64,000 nt of DNA, from contig NZ_KK366049.1 in the NCBI RefSeq assembly GCF_000687165.1, positions 224,959-288,958 on the forward strand, read 5' to 3'. Positions 29,910 to 38,692 of this stretch are shown in pieces. The position numbers and the translations under genes were made by a program. This DNA is from Paracidovorax oryzae ATCC 19882. GTDB taxonomy: Bacteria > Pseudomonadota > Gammaproteobacteria > Burkholderiales > Burkholderiaceae_C. The first letter of the stretch is position 1. The number at the start of each line of letters is the position of its first letter. The notes below the pieces were generated by a model, which saw nothing but the letters and a program-made list of their open reading frames with translations, was not told the origin of the DNA and ran no database searches.

Positions 29910-30992
29910 ATGACCGACCTGCCTCCGCCTTCCCCCCATGCCCCGGCCGCCGGCCGCGCCGCGCCGCTGATGGACAGCGACAGCGCCGGCCTGGTGCTGA
30001 TCGTGGACGACGTGCCCGACAACCTGGCCATGCTGCACGATGCGCTGGACGAGTCCGGCTACACGGTGCTGGTGGCCACCAGCGGCGAGACCGCGCTGGC
30101 CCGCGCCGCCCAGGCCATGCCCGACGTGGTGCTGCTCGATGCCATGATGCCCGGCATGGATGGCTTCGAGGTCGCGCGCCGCCTGAAAGCCCAGCCGGCC
30201 ACCACGCACATTCCCATCATCTTCATGACCGGCCTCACCGAGACCGAGCACCTGGAGGCGGCCCTGGCCGCCGGCGGGGTGGACTACGTGACCAAGCCCA
30301 TCAAGCCGCGCGAGGTGCTGGCGCGCATGCATGTCCACCTGCAGGGCGCGCGGCGGGCCCGGCAGGACATGCGCCAGGCGGGCCAGGCGCGCAATGCGCT
30401 GGATGCCTTCGGCTACGCCAGCATCACCGTGCGCGCGAGCGACGGGCGGCTGATGTGGCAGACGGCACTGGCGCGCACGCTGCTGCGCGAATATTTCAGC
30501 GCCGAGGGCGGGCAGGGCCGGGAGGGAGCGCAGGAGGCCGCGGCCGATCCGGTGGCCGTGCCGTTGCCGGTGGCCGAATGGCTGCGGGCCCAGCTTCCGC
30601 AAGTGCCGGCCTTCGCGGCGCAGCAGATCGAGCCGCCGCGGCTGGTGGTGGAGCGCGGCGCGCGGCGCCTGTCGTTCAGCCTGCACCAGCAGACCGGCGA
30701 CAGCGAGGGCGGCGGCGATTGGCTGATCGTGATGCGCGAGGTGTCCGACGCGGCGGTGATCGAGGCGCTGGCCCTGGGCTTCCGGCTCACGGCACGCGAG
30801 GCCGAGGTGCTCTACTGGCTGCTCAAGGGCAAGACCAACCGCGACATCGGCGACATCCTGGGATCGAGCCCCGCCACGGTGAAGAAGCACCTGGAGCGCG
30901 TCTATGTGAAGCTGGGCGTGGAAACCCGCACCGCCGCCGCCGGCATCGCCATGGCGCGCATCCGGCAGACGCATCCGCAGTTCGAAGGCTGA
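29910..30992 (+). CDS. LuxR-type response regulator (partner of the transporter-kinase)
   Basis: This 360-residue protein has a receiver domain at about 27-145 (VDDVPDNL; phospho-acceptor Asp77 in LLDAMMPGMDG; the TKP lysine near 128). A middle region of about 130 residues is unassigned and could be PAS-like. A LuxR/NarL helix-turn-helix lies at 293-345 (LTAREAEVLYWLLKGKTNRDIG). ATG 29910 follows the kinase stop by 5 bases, so the two form one operon. It should bind DNA when phosphorylated. Targets are unknown; the urease operon and neighbouring nitrogen genes are candidates. Confidence 0.92.
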   Translation: MTDLPPPSPHAPAAGRAAPLMDSDSAGLVLIVDDVPDNLAMLHDALDESGYTVLVATSGETALARAAQAMPDVVLLDAMMPGMDGFEVARRLKAQPATTHIPIIFMTGLTETEHLEAALAAGGVDYVTKPIKPREVLARMHVHLQGARRARQDMRQAGQARNALDAFGYASITVRASDGRLMWQTALARTLLREYFSAEGGQGREGAQEAAADPVAVPLPVAEWLRAQLPQVPAFAAQQIEPPRLVVERGARRLSFSLHQQTGDSEGGGDWLIVMREVSDAAVIEALALGFRLTAREAEVLYWLLKGKTNRDIGDILGSSPATVKKHLERVYVKLGVETRTAAAGIAMARIRQTHPQFEG

Positions 30993-31029
30993 GGGCTGGC
31001 GCCCGGCTCGCCGGGCTCCCGTCGTGCCC

Positions 31030-31935
31030 TCAGCGGGTCGCCATGTGGGCCAGCATGCCGCTCACCAGGGCATCGAACGTGACGCGGCAGCGCGGGCTGC
31101 TGCGCAGGTCTTCGTGCATGGTGACCCAGGTCTCCATGGGCACGGTGAAGCCGCGGGGCATCAGGCGCACCAGGTCGGGGGAGCGCCGCGCCAGCGGGAC
31201 CTGGCACATCCCGATGCCGGCGCCCGCGCGGATCAGCGCCAGCTGCGCGAGGTTGCTGTCGCTGCGCAGCGAGAACATGTGGCGCCGCAGCCCCTTCAGC
31301 GAGCCCTCGACCTGGCGGATGAAGGCGGTGGCCTGGTCGTAGCCGATGAGCGTGTGCGCGGCCAGTTGCTCCAGGTTGCGCGGCGTGCCGTGCCGATCGA
31401 GGTAGTCGCGCCGCGCATGCAGGCCCACGTCGATGTGCCCCAGGCGCCGGGCCACCAGTTGCTCCTGCCGGGGCGTGGCCATGCGCACGGCGATGTCGGC
31501 CTCGCGGTGCAGCAGGTCCTGCACGCGGTCGGTCAGCACCAGCTCGACGGACAGGGCCGGGTGCGCGCTCCGCAGCGCGGCGATCACGGGCGGCAGCACC
31601 TCCACCCCGATCACGTCGCTGCAACCCACCCGCACGGTCCCCCGGACACCGCCCTCCGGGCCGCCCTGGCTGGCGGCCGTGCGTTCGAGGGACGCCGCCA
31701 GGCTGGCCATTGCCCGGGCCTGCGGATGCAGCGCCTGCGCCGCGTCCGTGGGCATCAGCCCCGTGGGCGACCGGGTGAAGAGGGGCGTGCCCAGCGCCTT
31801 CTCCAGCGATTCCACGTGGCGCCCCGCCGTGGGCTGGGTGATGCCCAGCGCGCGCGCCGCGCCCGATAGCGATCCTTCGGTCAGCACGGCCAGGAAGGTG
31901 CGGTAGAGCTCCCATCCGATATTGCTCTTGGTCAT
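31030..31935 (-). CDS. LysR-family transcriptional regulator
   Basis: This 301-residue regulator has a winged helix-turn-helix at residues about 10-65 (FLAVLTEGSLSGAARALGITQPTAGRHVESLEKALG) and a C-terminal effector-binding domain starting near 95. ATG 31935 gives the standard start (MTKSNIGWELYRTFLAV); the longer frame to 32268 runs into the divergent gene and is rejected. It is divergent from an epimerase-like gene (start 32039) with about 100 bases between them, the usual layout for a LysR regulator and its target. Confidence 0.93.
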   Translation of the reverse strand: MTKSNIGWELYRTFLAVLTEGSLSGAARALGITQPTAGRHVESLEKALGTPLFTRSPTGLMPTDAAQALHPQARAMASLAASLERTAASQGGPEGGVRGTVRVGCSDVIGVEVLPPVIAALRSAHPALSVELVLTDRVQDLLHREADIAVRMATPRQEQLVARRLGHIDVGLHARRDYLDRHGTPRNLEQLAAHTLIGYDQATAFIRQVEGSLKGLRRHMFSLRSDSNLAQLALIRAGAGIGMCQVPLARRSPDLVRLMPRGFTVPMETWVTMHEDLRSSPRCRVTFDALVSGMLAHMATR

Positions 31936-31989
31936 GCATAAATGTATATCTGCTGCCTCATGCTGTGCAATTCCTTTTGATCCGGGCTG

Positions 31990-32007
31990 TCCGCAGAATC
32001 GGCTCCA
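31990..32007 (+). promoter_or_regulatory. 18-base string shared with the urtA leader (probable promoter core)
   Basis: TCCGCAGAATCGGCTCCA here is identical to 60365-60382 upstream of urtA. CAGAAT could serve as a -10 hexamer in both, placing the start of transcription shortly after. Here it sits 32 bases before the epimerase ATG. It may be a conserved promoter core rather than a specific operator. Confidence 0.4.
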
Positions 32008-32038
32008 TCGGCCCTGGTGGCCTCGCAAGGAGATGGAA

Positions 32039-33022
32039 ATGGCGGATCGTTGCAGGACAGCCCTGGTGCTGGGCGCTACCGGGGGCATCGGGGGCGAGGT
32101 GGCGCGGCAATTGCTCGGCGCGGGGTGGACGGTGCATGCACTGGCGCGCGGCGGCGCCCCGGAGGCACCGTGCGGCGAGGGGATCGCCTGGTTCCGAGGG
32201 GATGCGATGCGCCGGGACGACGTGGCGCGGGCCGCGCAGGGGTGTTCGGCCATCGTGCATGCCGTCAACCCTCCCGGCTACCGCGACTGGGACACCCTGG
32301 TCATGCCGATGGTCGAGAACACCATCGCCGCAGCGGCGGCGCTGGGGGCGACCATCGTGTTGCCGGGCACGGTGTACAACTTCGGGCCCGATGCGTTCCC
32401 GTGCATCACCGAGGGCGCCCCCCAGCGTCCTGCCACCCGCAAGGGCGCCATCCGGGTGCGGATGGAAGAGCGCCTCGAGGCCGCCAGCCGGCAGGGGTGC
32501 CGCGCCATCGTCGTGCGGGCCGGCGATTTCTTCGGGCCGAAGCCGGGCAACAACTGGTTCTCGCAGGGCCTGGTCCGCCCGGGGCGGCCCGTGGCGTCGA
32601 TCTCGAACCCGGCGCGTCCGGGCGTGGGGCACCAGTGGGCCTACCTGCCCGACGTGGCGCGCACCATGGTGGCCCTGCTGGAGCGGCGCGCATCGCTCGC
32701 GGCGTTCGAGCGGTTCCACGTGGCAGGCCATTGGGATGCCACCGGCCTGCAGATGGCCGAGGCCATCCGGCGGGTGGTGCAGCGGCGTTGCGGCACCGTG
32801 CCGCGCGTGGTCCGCACGCCGTGGTGGCTGCTGCGCCTCGCCGCCCCTTTCGTGCCCACGCTGCGCGAGTTGATGGAGATGCGCTACCTGTGGGAGCAGC
32901 CCGTGCGCATGGACAACGCCCGCCTGCTGGAGGTGCTGGGCCATGAGCCGCACACCCCGCTCGACGAGGCGGTGGAGGCCTCGCTCGACGGCCTGGGCTG
33001 CCTGGCGCCGGCGGGCCGGTAG
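32039..33022 (+). CDS. NAD(P)-dependent epimerase/dehydratase-like protein
   Basis: This 327-residue protein has an N-terminal Rossmann fold (ALVLGATGGIGGEVARQLL, residues about 8-26) and the extended short-chain dehydrogenase pattern (AIVHAVNPPGYRDWD; LPGTVYNFG; a later YxxxK is not clear). The start at ATG 32039 is preferred because AAGGAG lies 6 bases upstream. The substrate is unknown. Divergent expression from the LysR gene suggests control by it. It resembles proteins annotated as NAD-dependent epimerases in relatives of this genus. Confidence 0.85.
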   Translation: MADRCRTALVLGATGGIGGEVARQLLGAGWTVHALARGGAPEAPCGEGIAWFRGDAMRRDDVARAAQGCSAIVHAVNPPGYRDWDTLVMPMVENTIAAAAALGATIVLPGTVYNFGPDAFPCITEGAPQRPATRKGAIRVRMEERLEAASRQGCRAIVVRAGDFFGPKPGNNWFSQGLVRPGRPVASISNPARPGVGHQWAYLPDVARTMVALLERRASLAAFERFHVAGHWDATGLQMAEAIRRVVQRRCGTVPRVVRTPWWLLRLAAPFVPTLRELMEMRYLWEQPVRMDNARLLEVLGHEPHTPLDEAVEASLDGLGCLAPAGR

Positions 33023-33048
33023 CCGCGCCGGTGGGGCCGTCGCGGCGC

Positions 33049-33375
33049 TCAGCGCCCCACGGCCTTTTCCAACTCGGCCTTGTTCATCTTCGAGCGGCCG
33101 GCAATGTGCTTCCTGCGTGCCTCTTCGTAGAGCTGCTCGCGCGTGCGGCCCTGCGCGCCGGTATGCGAGCGCTGGCCGCCGCGCACGGGCGCGGGCGTGT
33201 CGTGCACGGTCTTCGGGTTGGCCTTCTTCGCCTCGCCGTGCTGGGCGCGCTCCTTGTTGACGGTGCGCGCCGCGATCTGCTCGGCCGTCTTTTCGCTGCG
33301 GCCGCGCTCCTCGAGGCTGTCCTTGATGTGTTCGTACTGGCGCTCGCGCTTGTCGCTCCAGGCGGCTCGGGGCAT
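33049..33375 (-). CDS. Small basic protein of the 'plasmid stabilisation' type, Rho_N-like end
   Basis: This 108-residue, highly charged protein begins MPRAAWSDKRERQYEHIKDS and continues with AEQIAARTVNKERAQHGEAKK. The C-terminal part (LYEEARRKHIAGRSKMNKAELEKAVGR) looks like a SAP/Rho_N helix-extension-helix that can bind nucleic acid. Homologues are widely annotated as plasmid stabilisation protein, although no plasmid role is shown. ATG 33375 has AAGGAG 7 bases upstream. The frame extended to 33723 is rejected. Confidence 0.75.
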   Translation of the reverse strand: MPRAAWSDKRERQYEHIKDSLEERGRSEKTAEQIAARTVNKERAQHGEAKKANPKTVHDTPAPVRGGQRSHTGAQGRTREQLYEEARRKHIAGRSKMNKAELEKAVGR

Positions 33376-33740
33376 GGTGGACTCCTTGGCGTTGTCGGAA
33401 AAAGGAAAAACGGAAAAGACCCTCGCGCTATCTGACGGCCTGCGGTGCCCCGTGCATGTCGGCGCCGCGGGCATGGCGCCGTAGGACGTGGCACCGCCTT
33501 GCTGGGCATCGCGGGCTGCGGCGCTGGCCGTGGCCCAGAACACGGAGGCGCCGTGGTGGATGGCATAGCCGGGCAGGGTGTGGGAGAGTCGAGGCCGGTG
33601 TTCGCGCAATGCCGGGTCGCCCCAGATCCAGTGGCTTACGGCGTTGACGGGCGTGATGGCGGCGCGTGCCTGGCGCCGGCCCGCGTGTCGGAGGGCACGG
33701 CAACCGCATGCAGGCGCATGCATTCACGCGAAAGGTTTCC
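33376..33740. other. Intergenic stretch between two divergent small genes
   Basis: No gene, RNA or clear repeat is seen. Several overlapping frames run through it without ribosome sites or domains. It must contain the promoter of the 33375 minus-strand gene, whose ribosome site is at its left end, and the promoter of the DUF2269 gene at 33741. Confidence 0.4.
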
Positions 33741-34211
33741 ATGGAGTATTTCGTCGCCAAGTGGCTGCACATCCTCTCGTCCACGGTCCTGTTCGGCACG
33801 GGCATCGGAACGGCGTTCTACCTGCTGGTCGCCATGCTGGGCCGCGACCTGCGCTTCATCGTGCCGATGACGCGCTGCGTGGTGCGAGCCGACTGGCTTT
33901 TCACCGGGACCACGGCGGTGCTGCAGCCGCTCACCGGCTGGTGGCTGGTGCACCTGATGGGCCTGCCGTGGAGCACGCCGTGGCTGGCGCGGTCGCTGGG
34001 CCTGTATGCCCTGGCCATGGCCTGCTGGCTGCCGGTGGTCTGGATCCAGGTGCGCATGCGCGACGAGGCGGTACGCGCGCAGGCCGGCCATCCGGATGCG
34101 TGGCCCGCGCTGTGGCGCTTCTTCATCGCCTGGGTGGTGCTGGGCGTGCCGGCATTGGTGGCGTTCCTTGCCATCTTCTGGTTCATGGTGAGCAAGCCGG
34201 TGGGGGCCTAG
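33741..34211 (+). CDS. DUF2269 family membrane protein
   Basis: This 156-residue protein has four predicted transmembrane helices. It starts MEYFVAKWLHILSSTVLFGTGIGTAFYLL, typical of the DUF2269 family, a group of small inner-membrane proteins of unknown function. ATG 33741 is the first good start, with AAAGG upstream. It stands alone, and nothing in the surroundings suggests a role. Confidence 0.85.
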   Translation: MEYFVAKWLHILSSTVLFGTGIGTAFYLLVAMLGRDLRFIVPMTRCVVRADWLFTGTTAVLQPLTGWWLVHLMGLPWSTPWLARSLGLYALAMACWLPVVWIQVRMRDEAVRAQAGHPDAWPALWRFFIAWVVLGVPALVAFLAIFWFMVSKPVGA

Positions 34212-34253
34212 CCAGGCTGCGGTAGCCCGCCGAGTGCAGGATGGATAGGTGCT

Positions 34254-34270
34254 AATTGGTCGTACCAATT
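34254..34270. promoter_or_regulatory. Operator 1 upstream of lldP (likely LldR site)
   Basis: AATTGGT-CGT-ACCAATT is a perfect 7-bp palindrome with a 3-base centre, matching the TTGGT-N3-ACCAA pattern of GntR/FadR-family LldR operators. A second copy lies 116 bases downstream (centre to centre). In E. coli LldR also binds two sites that flank its promoter, so looping repression is plausible. Confidence 0.8.
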
Positions 34271-34370
34271 GGCGATCATGCGTTATGATTTCAGGCTGCT
34301 CGCGGGTTTACCCTGTTTGTCGAGGCGTCACGCGTCTTCGAGAATGCGCTTCGTTGCGTTGATTGGTTTT

Positions 34371-34385
34371 ATTGGTCATACCAAT
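34371..34385. promoter_or_regulatory. Operator 2 upstream of lldP (likely LldR site)
   Basis: ATTGGT-CAT-ACCAAT is a perfect palindrome of the same pattern as the site at 34254-34270. It lies 61 bases before the lldP start. The two sites probably bracket the lldPRD promoter and bind the product of the second gene of the operon. Confidence 0.8.
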
Positions 34386-34445
34386 TTGGTGTGCTTGCAG
34401 ACCCATTGCAACGGAGTTTCTCTTCCCATTCCACACCGACCCGTC

Positions 34446-36143
34446 ATGCAAACCCTCTGGCAGCAGAACTACGACCCCGCCGGAAACATCTGGATTTCCG
34501 CGCTGGTGGCGCTCATTCCCATCGTCTTCTTCTTCCTCGCGCTGACCCGCCTGCGCCTGAAGGGGTACCAGGCGGGCACCATCACCGTGCTGCTGTCGCT
34601 GGCCGTGGCGCTGCTCTTCTACCGCATGCCGGCGAGCGCCGCGCTGGCCTCGGCCGTGTACGGCTTCCTCTACGGCCTGTGGCCGATCGCCTGGATCATC
34701 GTGGCCGCGGTGTTCCTCTACAAGATCTCGGTGGCGACGGGGCAGTTCGCCGTCATCCGTGCGTCGATCCTCTCCGTCACGGAGGACCAGCGGCTGCAGC
34801 TCATCCTGGTGGGCTTCTGCTTCGGGGCGTTCCTGGAGGGGGCGGCGGGCTTCGGCGCGCCGGTGGCCATCACCGCGGCGCTGCTGGTGGGACTCGGCTT
34901 CAAGCCGCTCTACGCCGCCGGCCTGTGCCTGATCGCCAACACGGCGCCCGTGGCGTTCGGCGCGATGGGCATCCCGATCATCGTGGCGGGCCAGGTGTCT
35001 GGCGTGGACGCGTTCGCCATCGGCCAGATGGCCGGCCGGCAGCTGCCTTTCATGACGGTGATCGTGCTGTTCTGGATCATGGCGATCATGGACGGATGGC
35101 GCGGCGTGAAGGAAACCTGGCCCGCCGTGCTGGTGGGCGGCGGCACCTTTGCCGGCATGCAGTTCCTGACGGCCAACTACGTCGGTCCCGAACTGCCGGA
35201 CATCACCTCCGCCATCGTCTCGCTGGTGGTGCTGACGCTGTTCCTGAAGGTGTGGCAGCCCCGGCGCATCTTCCGCTTCGAGGAGGAGCCCGCGGCGCCC
35301 GGCGCACGGCCTGCAGCCCGCGGCCGGTCCGCAGCCACCGGTGTCTCCAGCGGCGCGCCGCTGACGGCCGGGGCGGTCTTCAAGGCCTGGTCGCCCTTCA
35401 TCATCCTCACCGCCGTGGTCACGCTCTGGAGCCTCAAGCCCTTCAAGGCGCTGTTCGCGGCCCAGGGCGCGCTGGCCTCCACCGTGGTCAACATCCCGGT
35501 GCCGTTCCTGCACAACCTGGTCGAGAAGGTGCCCCCCGTGGTCGCTTCCGCGGCGCCCTATGGCGCGGTGTACACCTTCAACTGGCTGTCCGCCACGGGC
35601 ACGGCCATCCTGATCGCCGCGCTGGTCACGATCGCTTTCACCCGCCTGTCACCGGCCAAGGCCGTGGCGACGCTGGGCGAGACGTTCAGGGAACTGGCGG
35701 TGCCGATCTATTCCATCGGCATGGTGCTGGCCTTCGCCTTCATCGCCAACTACTCCGGCCTGTCCGCCACGCTGGCGCTGGCCCTGGCGCACACGGGCCA
35801 TGCCTTCACCTTCTTCTCGCCCTTCCTGGGCTGGATCGGCGTGTTCCTGACGGGCTCCGATACGTCGGCCAACGCGCTGTTCGCCGCACTGCAGGCCACC
35901 ACCGCGCAGCAGCTCGGCCTGCCGCAGGTGCTGACGGTGGCGGCCAACACCACGGGCGGCGTCACCGGCAAGATGATCTCGCCGCAGTCCATCGCCATCG
36001 CCTGCGCGGCGGTGGGCCTGGCCGGGCGCGAGTCGGACCTGTTCCGCTTCACGGTGAAGCACAGCCTGGTCTTCGCGGCCATCATCGGCATCATGACCAC
36101 GCTGCAGGCCTATGTGTTTCCGTGGATGATCCCGGGGCATTGA
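34446..36143 (+). CDS. lldP: L-lactate permease LldP
   Basis: This 565-residue inner-membrane lactate:proton symporter of the LctP family has about 14 hydrophobic helices. Family motifs include [20 protein letters not shown] near the first third, [14 protein letters not shown], and [22 protein letters not shown] near the C-terminus. ATG 34446 starts [14 protein letters not shown], the normal LldP start; the frame back to 34269 runs through the operator region and is rejected. It is first in the operon with lldR and lldD and is controlled from the two palindromes upstream. Confidence 0.96.
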   Translation: MQTLWQQNYDPAGNIWISALVALIPIVFFFLALTRLRLKGYQAGTITVLLSLAVALLFYRMPASAALASAVYGFLYGLWPIAWIIVAAVFLYKISVATGQFAVIRASILSVTEDQRLQLILVGFCFGAFLEGAAGFGAPVAITAALLVGLGFKPLYAAGLCLIANTAPVAFGAMGIPIIVAGQVSGVDAFAIGQMAGRQLPFMTVIVLFWIMAIMDGWRGVKETWPAVLVGGGTFAGMQFLTANYVGPELPDITSAIVSLVVLTLFLKVWQPRRIFRFEEEPAAPGARPAARGRSAATGVSSGAPLTAGAVFKAWSPFIILTAVVTLWSLKPFKALFAAQGALASTVVNIPVPFLHNLVEKVPPVVASAAPYGAVYTFNWLSATGTAILIAALVTIAFTRLSPAKAVATLGETFRELAVPIYSIGMVLAFAFIANYSGLSATLALALAHTGHAFTFFSPFLGWIGVFLTGSDTSANALFAALQATTAQQLGLPQVLTVAANTTGGVTGKMISPQSIAIACAAVGLAGRESDLFRFTVKHSLVFAAIIGIMTTLQAYVFPWMIPGH

Positions 36144-36164
36144 CACCACTCTCCGAGGTTTGAC

Positions 36165-36944
36165 ATGCGCCTGGCCGATCACGTCGTCGAGAAACTGCTT
36201 GCCCTGGTGCAGTCCCGCGGGCTGCAGGCCGGGCAGCGGCTGCCTGCAGAGCGGCAGCTGGCGGACGAGCTGGGCGTGTCGCGCACCTCCCTGCGCGAGG
36301 CGATCCAGAAGCTCGTGAGCCAGGGCGTGCTGGCCAGCCGGCGCGGCGACGGCACGTATGTGCAGGCGGGTGGCTCGGCGGAGTGGCTGCAGCCCGCGGT
36401 GGCACCGCTCACGCGGCTGATGGAGTCCGATCCGCACTACCGCTACGACGTGCTCGAGACCCGCCATGCGCTGGAAAGCAGCACCGCCTGGCTGGCCGCC
36501 CAGCGCGCCACCGCCGAGGACAAGGACCGCATCCGGCGCTGCTTCGACGTGATGATGCAGCACCAGCAGAGCGGCAACGCCGAGCTGGCGTCGCGCGCCG
36601 ATGCCCAGTTCCACCTCGCCATCGCCGAGGCGTCGCACAACCTGGTGCTGGTGCAGGTGATGCACAGCCTGTTCACCATGGTGCTGTCCACCGTCGAGCG
36701 CAACCGCCACGACATGTTCCGCCTGAGCGAGCCCGTCACCATGCAGGCGCTCACCGCGCAGCACCAGGGCCTCATGCAGGCCATTCTCGACAGCAATCCG
36801 CAGCGGGCCCGCCAGTGCATCGGAGAGCATCTGGAGCACGTGCGCGCCACCATCCAGCGCCTGGACGAGGACCGCGCCCGCCGGGAGCGCTCCATGCGCA
36901 TGCCGGTGGACGCGGGCCCCGCGCCGCTGTTGCCCCCTCATTGA
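36165..36944 (+). CDS. lldR: Lactate-responsive GntR/FadR-family regulator LldR
   Basis: This 259-residue regulator has an N-terminal winged helix ([31 protein letters not shown], about residues 26-56) and a C-terminal FCD effector domain with metal/ligand histidines ([10 protein letters not shown]). In known systems LldR represses lldPRD and is released by L-lactate. It lies between lldP and lldD with short gaps (21 and 10 bases). Its likely sites are at 34254 and 34371. Confidence 0.93.
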   Translation: MRLADHVVEKLLALVQSRGLQAGQRLPAERQLADELGVSRTSLREAIQKLVSQGVLASRRGDGTYVQAGGSAEWLQPAVAPLTRLMESDPHYRYDVLETRHALESSTAWLAAQRATAEDKDRIRRCFDVMMQHQQSGNAELASRADAQFHLAIAEASHNLVLVQVMHSLFTMVLSTVERNRHDMFRLSEPVTMQALTAQHQGLMQAILDSNPQRARQCIGEHLEHVRATIQRLDEDRARRERSMRMPVDAGPAPLLPPH

Positions 36945-36954
36945 CCCGACAACC

Positions 36955-38091
36955 ATGATCATCTCTTCCACCGCCGACTACCGCGAAGCCGCGCGCAAGC
37001 GCCTGCCTCCCTTCCTGTTCCACTACATCGACGGCGGCGCCTATGCCGAGCAGACCCTGCGCCGCAACGTCGATGACCTGGCCGCGGTCGCGCTGCGCCA
37101 GCGCGTGCTCAAGGACATGAGCCGCCTCGACACCAGCATCGAGCTGTTCGGCGAGAAGCTCTCCATCCCCGTCGCGCTCTCGCCCGTGGGCCTGACGGGC
37201 ATGTACGCGCGGCGCGGCGAGGTGCAGGCCGCGCGCGCGGCCGACCGGCACGGCATTCCGTTCACGATGTCGAGCGTCTCGGTCTGCCCGATCGAGGAGG
37301 TGGCGCCGAAGCTCGGCCGTCCGATGTGGTTCCAGCTCTACGTGCTCAAGGACCGCGGCTTCATGAAGAACGCCCTGGAGCGCGCCCAGGCGGCGGGCTG
37401 CACGGCGCTGGTGTTCACCGTGGACATGCCCGTGCCCGGCGCGCGCTACCGCGACGCGCATTCCGGCATGAGCGGCCCCAACGCCGCGCTGCGCCGCTAC
37501 TGGCAGGCCGCCATGCACCCGCGCTGGGCGTGGGACGTGGGCGCGCTGGGCCGCCCGCACGACCTGGGCAACATCTCCGCCTACCTCGGCAAGCCCACGG
37601 GCCTGGCCGACTACATGGGCTACCTGGGCGCCAATTTCGATCCCTCCATCTCGTGGAAGGACCTGGAATGGATCCGCGCGTTCTGGAAGGGGCCCATGAT
37701 CATCAAGGGCATTCTGGACCCGGAGGACGCGAAGGACGCCGTGCGCTTCGGCGCGGACGGCATCATCGTCTCCAACCACGGCGGCCGCCAGCTCGACGGC
37801 GTGCTCTCCTCGGCGCGCGCGCTGCCGCCCATCGCCGATGCGGTGAAGGGCCAGATCAAGATCCTGGCCGACTCGGGCATCCGCAACGGCCTGGACGTGG
37901 TGCGCACCATCGCGCTCGGCGCCGACGCCGCGATGATCGGCCGCGCCTTCATCTACGCGCTGGCCGCGGCAGGCGAGGCCGGCGTGAAGCACGTGCTGGA
38001 GCTGATCGAGAAGGAAATGCGCGTGGCGATGACGCTCACCAGCGTGGCGAAGGTCTCCGACATCACGGGTGACCTGCTGGTGAAGGCCTGA
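36955..38091 (+). CDS. lldD: FMN-dependent L-lactate dehydrogenase LldD
   Basis: This 378-residue enzyme of the alpha-hydroxy-acid oxidase family oxidises L-lactate to pyruvate and passes electrons to quinone at the inner membrane. The catalytic base is in [10 protein letters not shown] (His275). FMN contacts [15 protein letters not shown] and ADSGIRNG are present, and the start [28 protein letters not shown] is typical. It is the last gene of the lld operon. Confidence 0.97.
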   Translation: MIISSTADYREAARKRLPPFLFHYIDGGAYAEQTLRRNVDDLAAVALRQRVLKDMSRLDTSIELFGEKLSIPVALSPVGLTGMYARRGEVQAARAADRHGIPFTMSSVSVCPIEEVAPKLGRPMWFQLYVLKDRGFMKNALERAQAAGCTALVFTVDMPVPGARYRDAHSGMSGPNAALRRYWQAAMHPRWAWDVGALGRPHDLGNISAYLGKPTGLADYMGYLGANFDPSISWKDLEWIRAFWKGPMIIKGILDPEDAKDAVRFGADGIIVSNHGGRQLDGVLSSARALPPIADAVKGQIKILADSGIRNGLDVVRTIALGADAAMIGRAFIYALAAAGEAGVKHVLELIEKEMRVAMTLTSVAKVSDITGDLLVKA

Positions 38092-38112
38092 GCGCACCCC
38101 GCGCTCGTCGGG

Positions 38113-38142
38113 TTGCGGTTCCTTCCACGTCCCTGGTATATA
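38113..38142 (+). promoter_or_regulatory. Probable sigma-70 promoter of the DUF4189 gene
   Basis: TTGCGG (38113-38118) and TATATA (38137-38142) are separated by 18 bases, a fair match to -35 and -10 hexamers. An AGGAGG Shine-Dalgarno sequence at 38153 and ATG 38165 follow. The leader would therefore be very short. Confidence 0.5.
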
Positions 38143-38164
38143 CATCCCATTCAGGAGGTACGTG

Positions 38165-38650
38165 ATGAAGGCTGCTGTTTTTCTGGCGGTATGGCTTGCT
38201 GCTGCGCTGGGGGCGATCGGTGCGGCGGCCCAGACCCGCTGCCCCTCGGGTGTCCAGGCCGGTGGAGCGCAATGCCTTCCCGATGACGAGGCGGCTGCGC
38301 CGCCGCGGCCTACCGGGGAGTGGGTGAAGACCTGGGGTGCCATGGTGAGTTCCAACGCGGGCCGCGGCGCCTGGACCTCTTCGGGCAAGACGACCGAAGA
38401 GGCCGCGCGCCAGGATGCGCTGGGGAAGTGCCGTGCCACCGGCGTGCGCGACTGCGTGGTGGACATGGCCTATTTCAACCAGTGCGCGGCCGTCGCCGGA
38501 GCGAACGGCGGCAAGGCCGGCAGCATCGATACCGGCAAGGACGAAAGCGTGGCCAGCCAGCGGGCCCTGGATTCCTGCGAGAAGAAAGCGGGATCGAAGT
38601 GCTCGGTGCTGTTCGTCGAATGCTCCAGGCCGATCTTCGTCAAGTATTAG
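38165..38650 (+). CDS. Exported DUF4189 protein
   Basis: This 161-residue protein has a signal peptide (residues 1-22, ending GAAA) and a C-terminal DUF4189 domain (WGAMVSS, GAWTSSGKTTEEAARQDALGKCRATG, then a Cys-containing end). Six cysteines in the mature part suggest disulfides. A strong AGGAGG lies 6 bases before ATG 38165. The family is of unknown function and common in secreted small proteins of Xanthomonas and Acidovorax. Confidence 0.82.
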   Translation: MKAAVFLAVWLAAALGAIGAAAQTRCPSGVQAGGAQCLPDDEAAAPPRPTGEWVKTWGAMVSSNAGRGAWTSSGKTTEEAARQDALGKCRATGVRDCVVDMAYFNQCAAVAGANGGKAGSIDTGKDESVASQRALDSCEKKAGSKCSVLFVECSRPIFVKY

Positions 38651-38692
38651 GCCGGCCCCACATGTCCTGCGATTTGAGCGGATGCTTCGCCA

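Noticed and set aside
27150-30992. 1280-residue plus-strand frame reading through the kinase gene
   Set aside because: The first 920 codons are an Ala/Gly/Arg-rich shadow of the transporter-kinase gene; only the part from 29910 is the true response regulator.
38090-38107. GAGCGC-ACCCC-GCGCTC hairpin after lldD as terminator
   Set aside because: The hairpin is real, but no T-run follows, so a terminator call is not supported.
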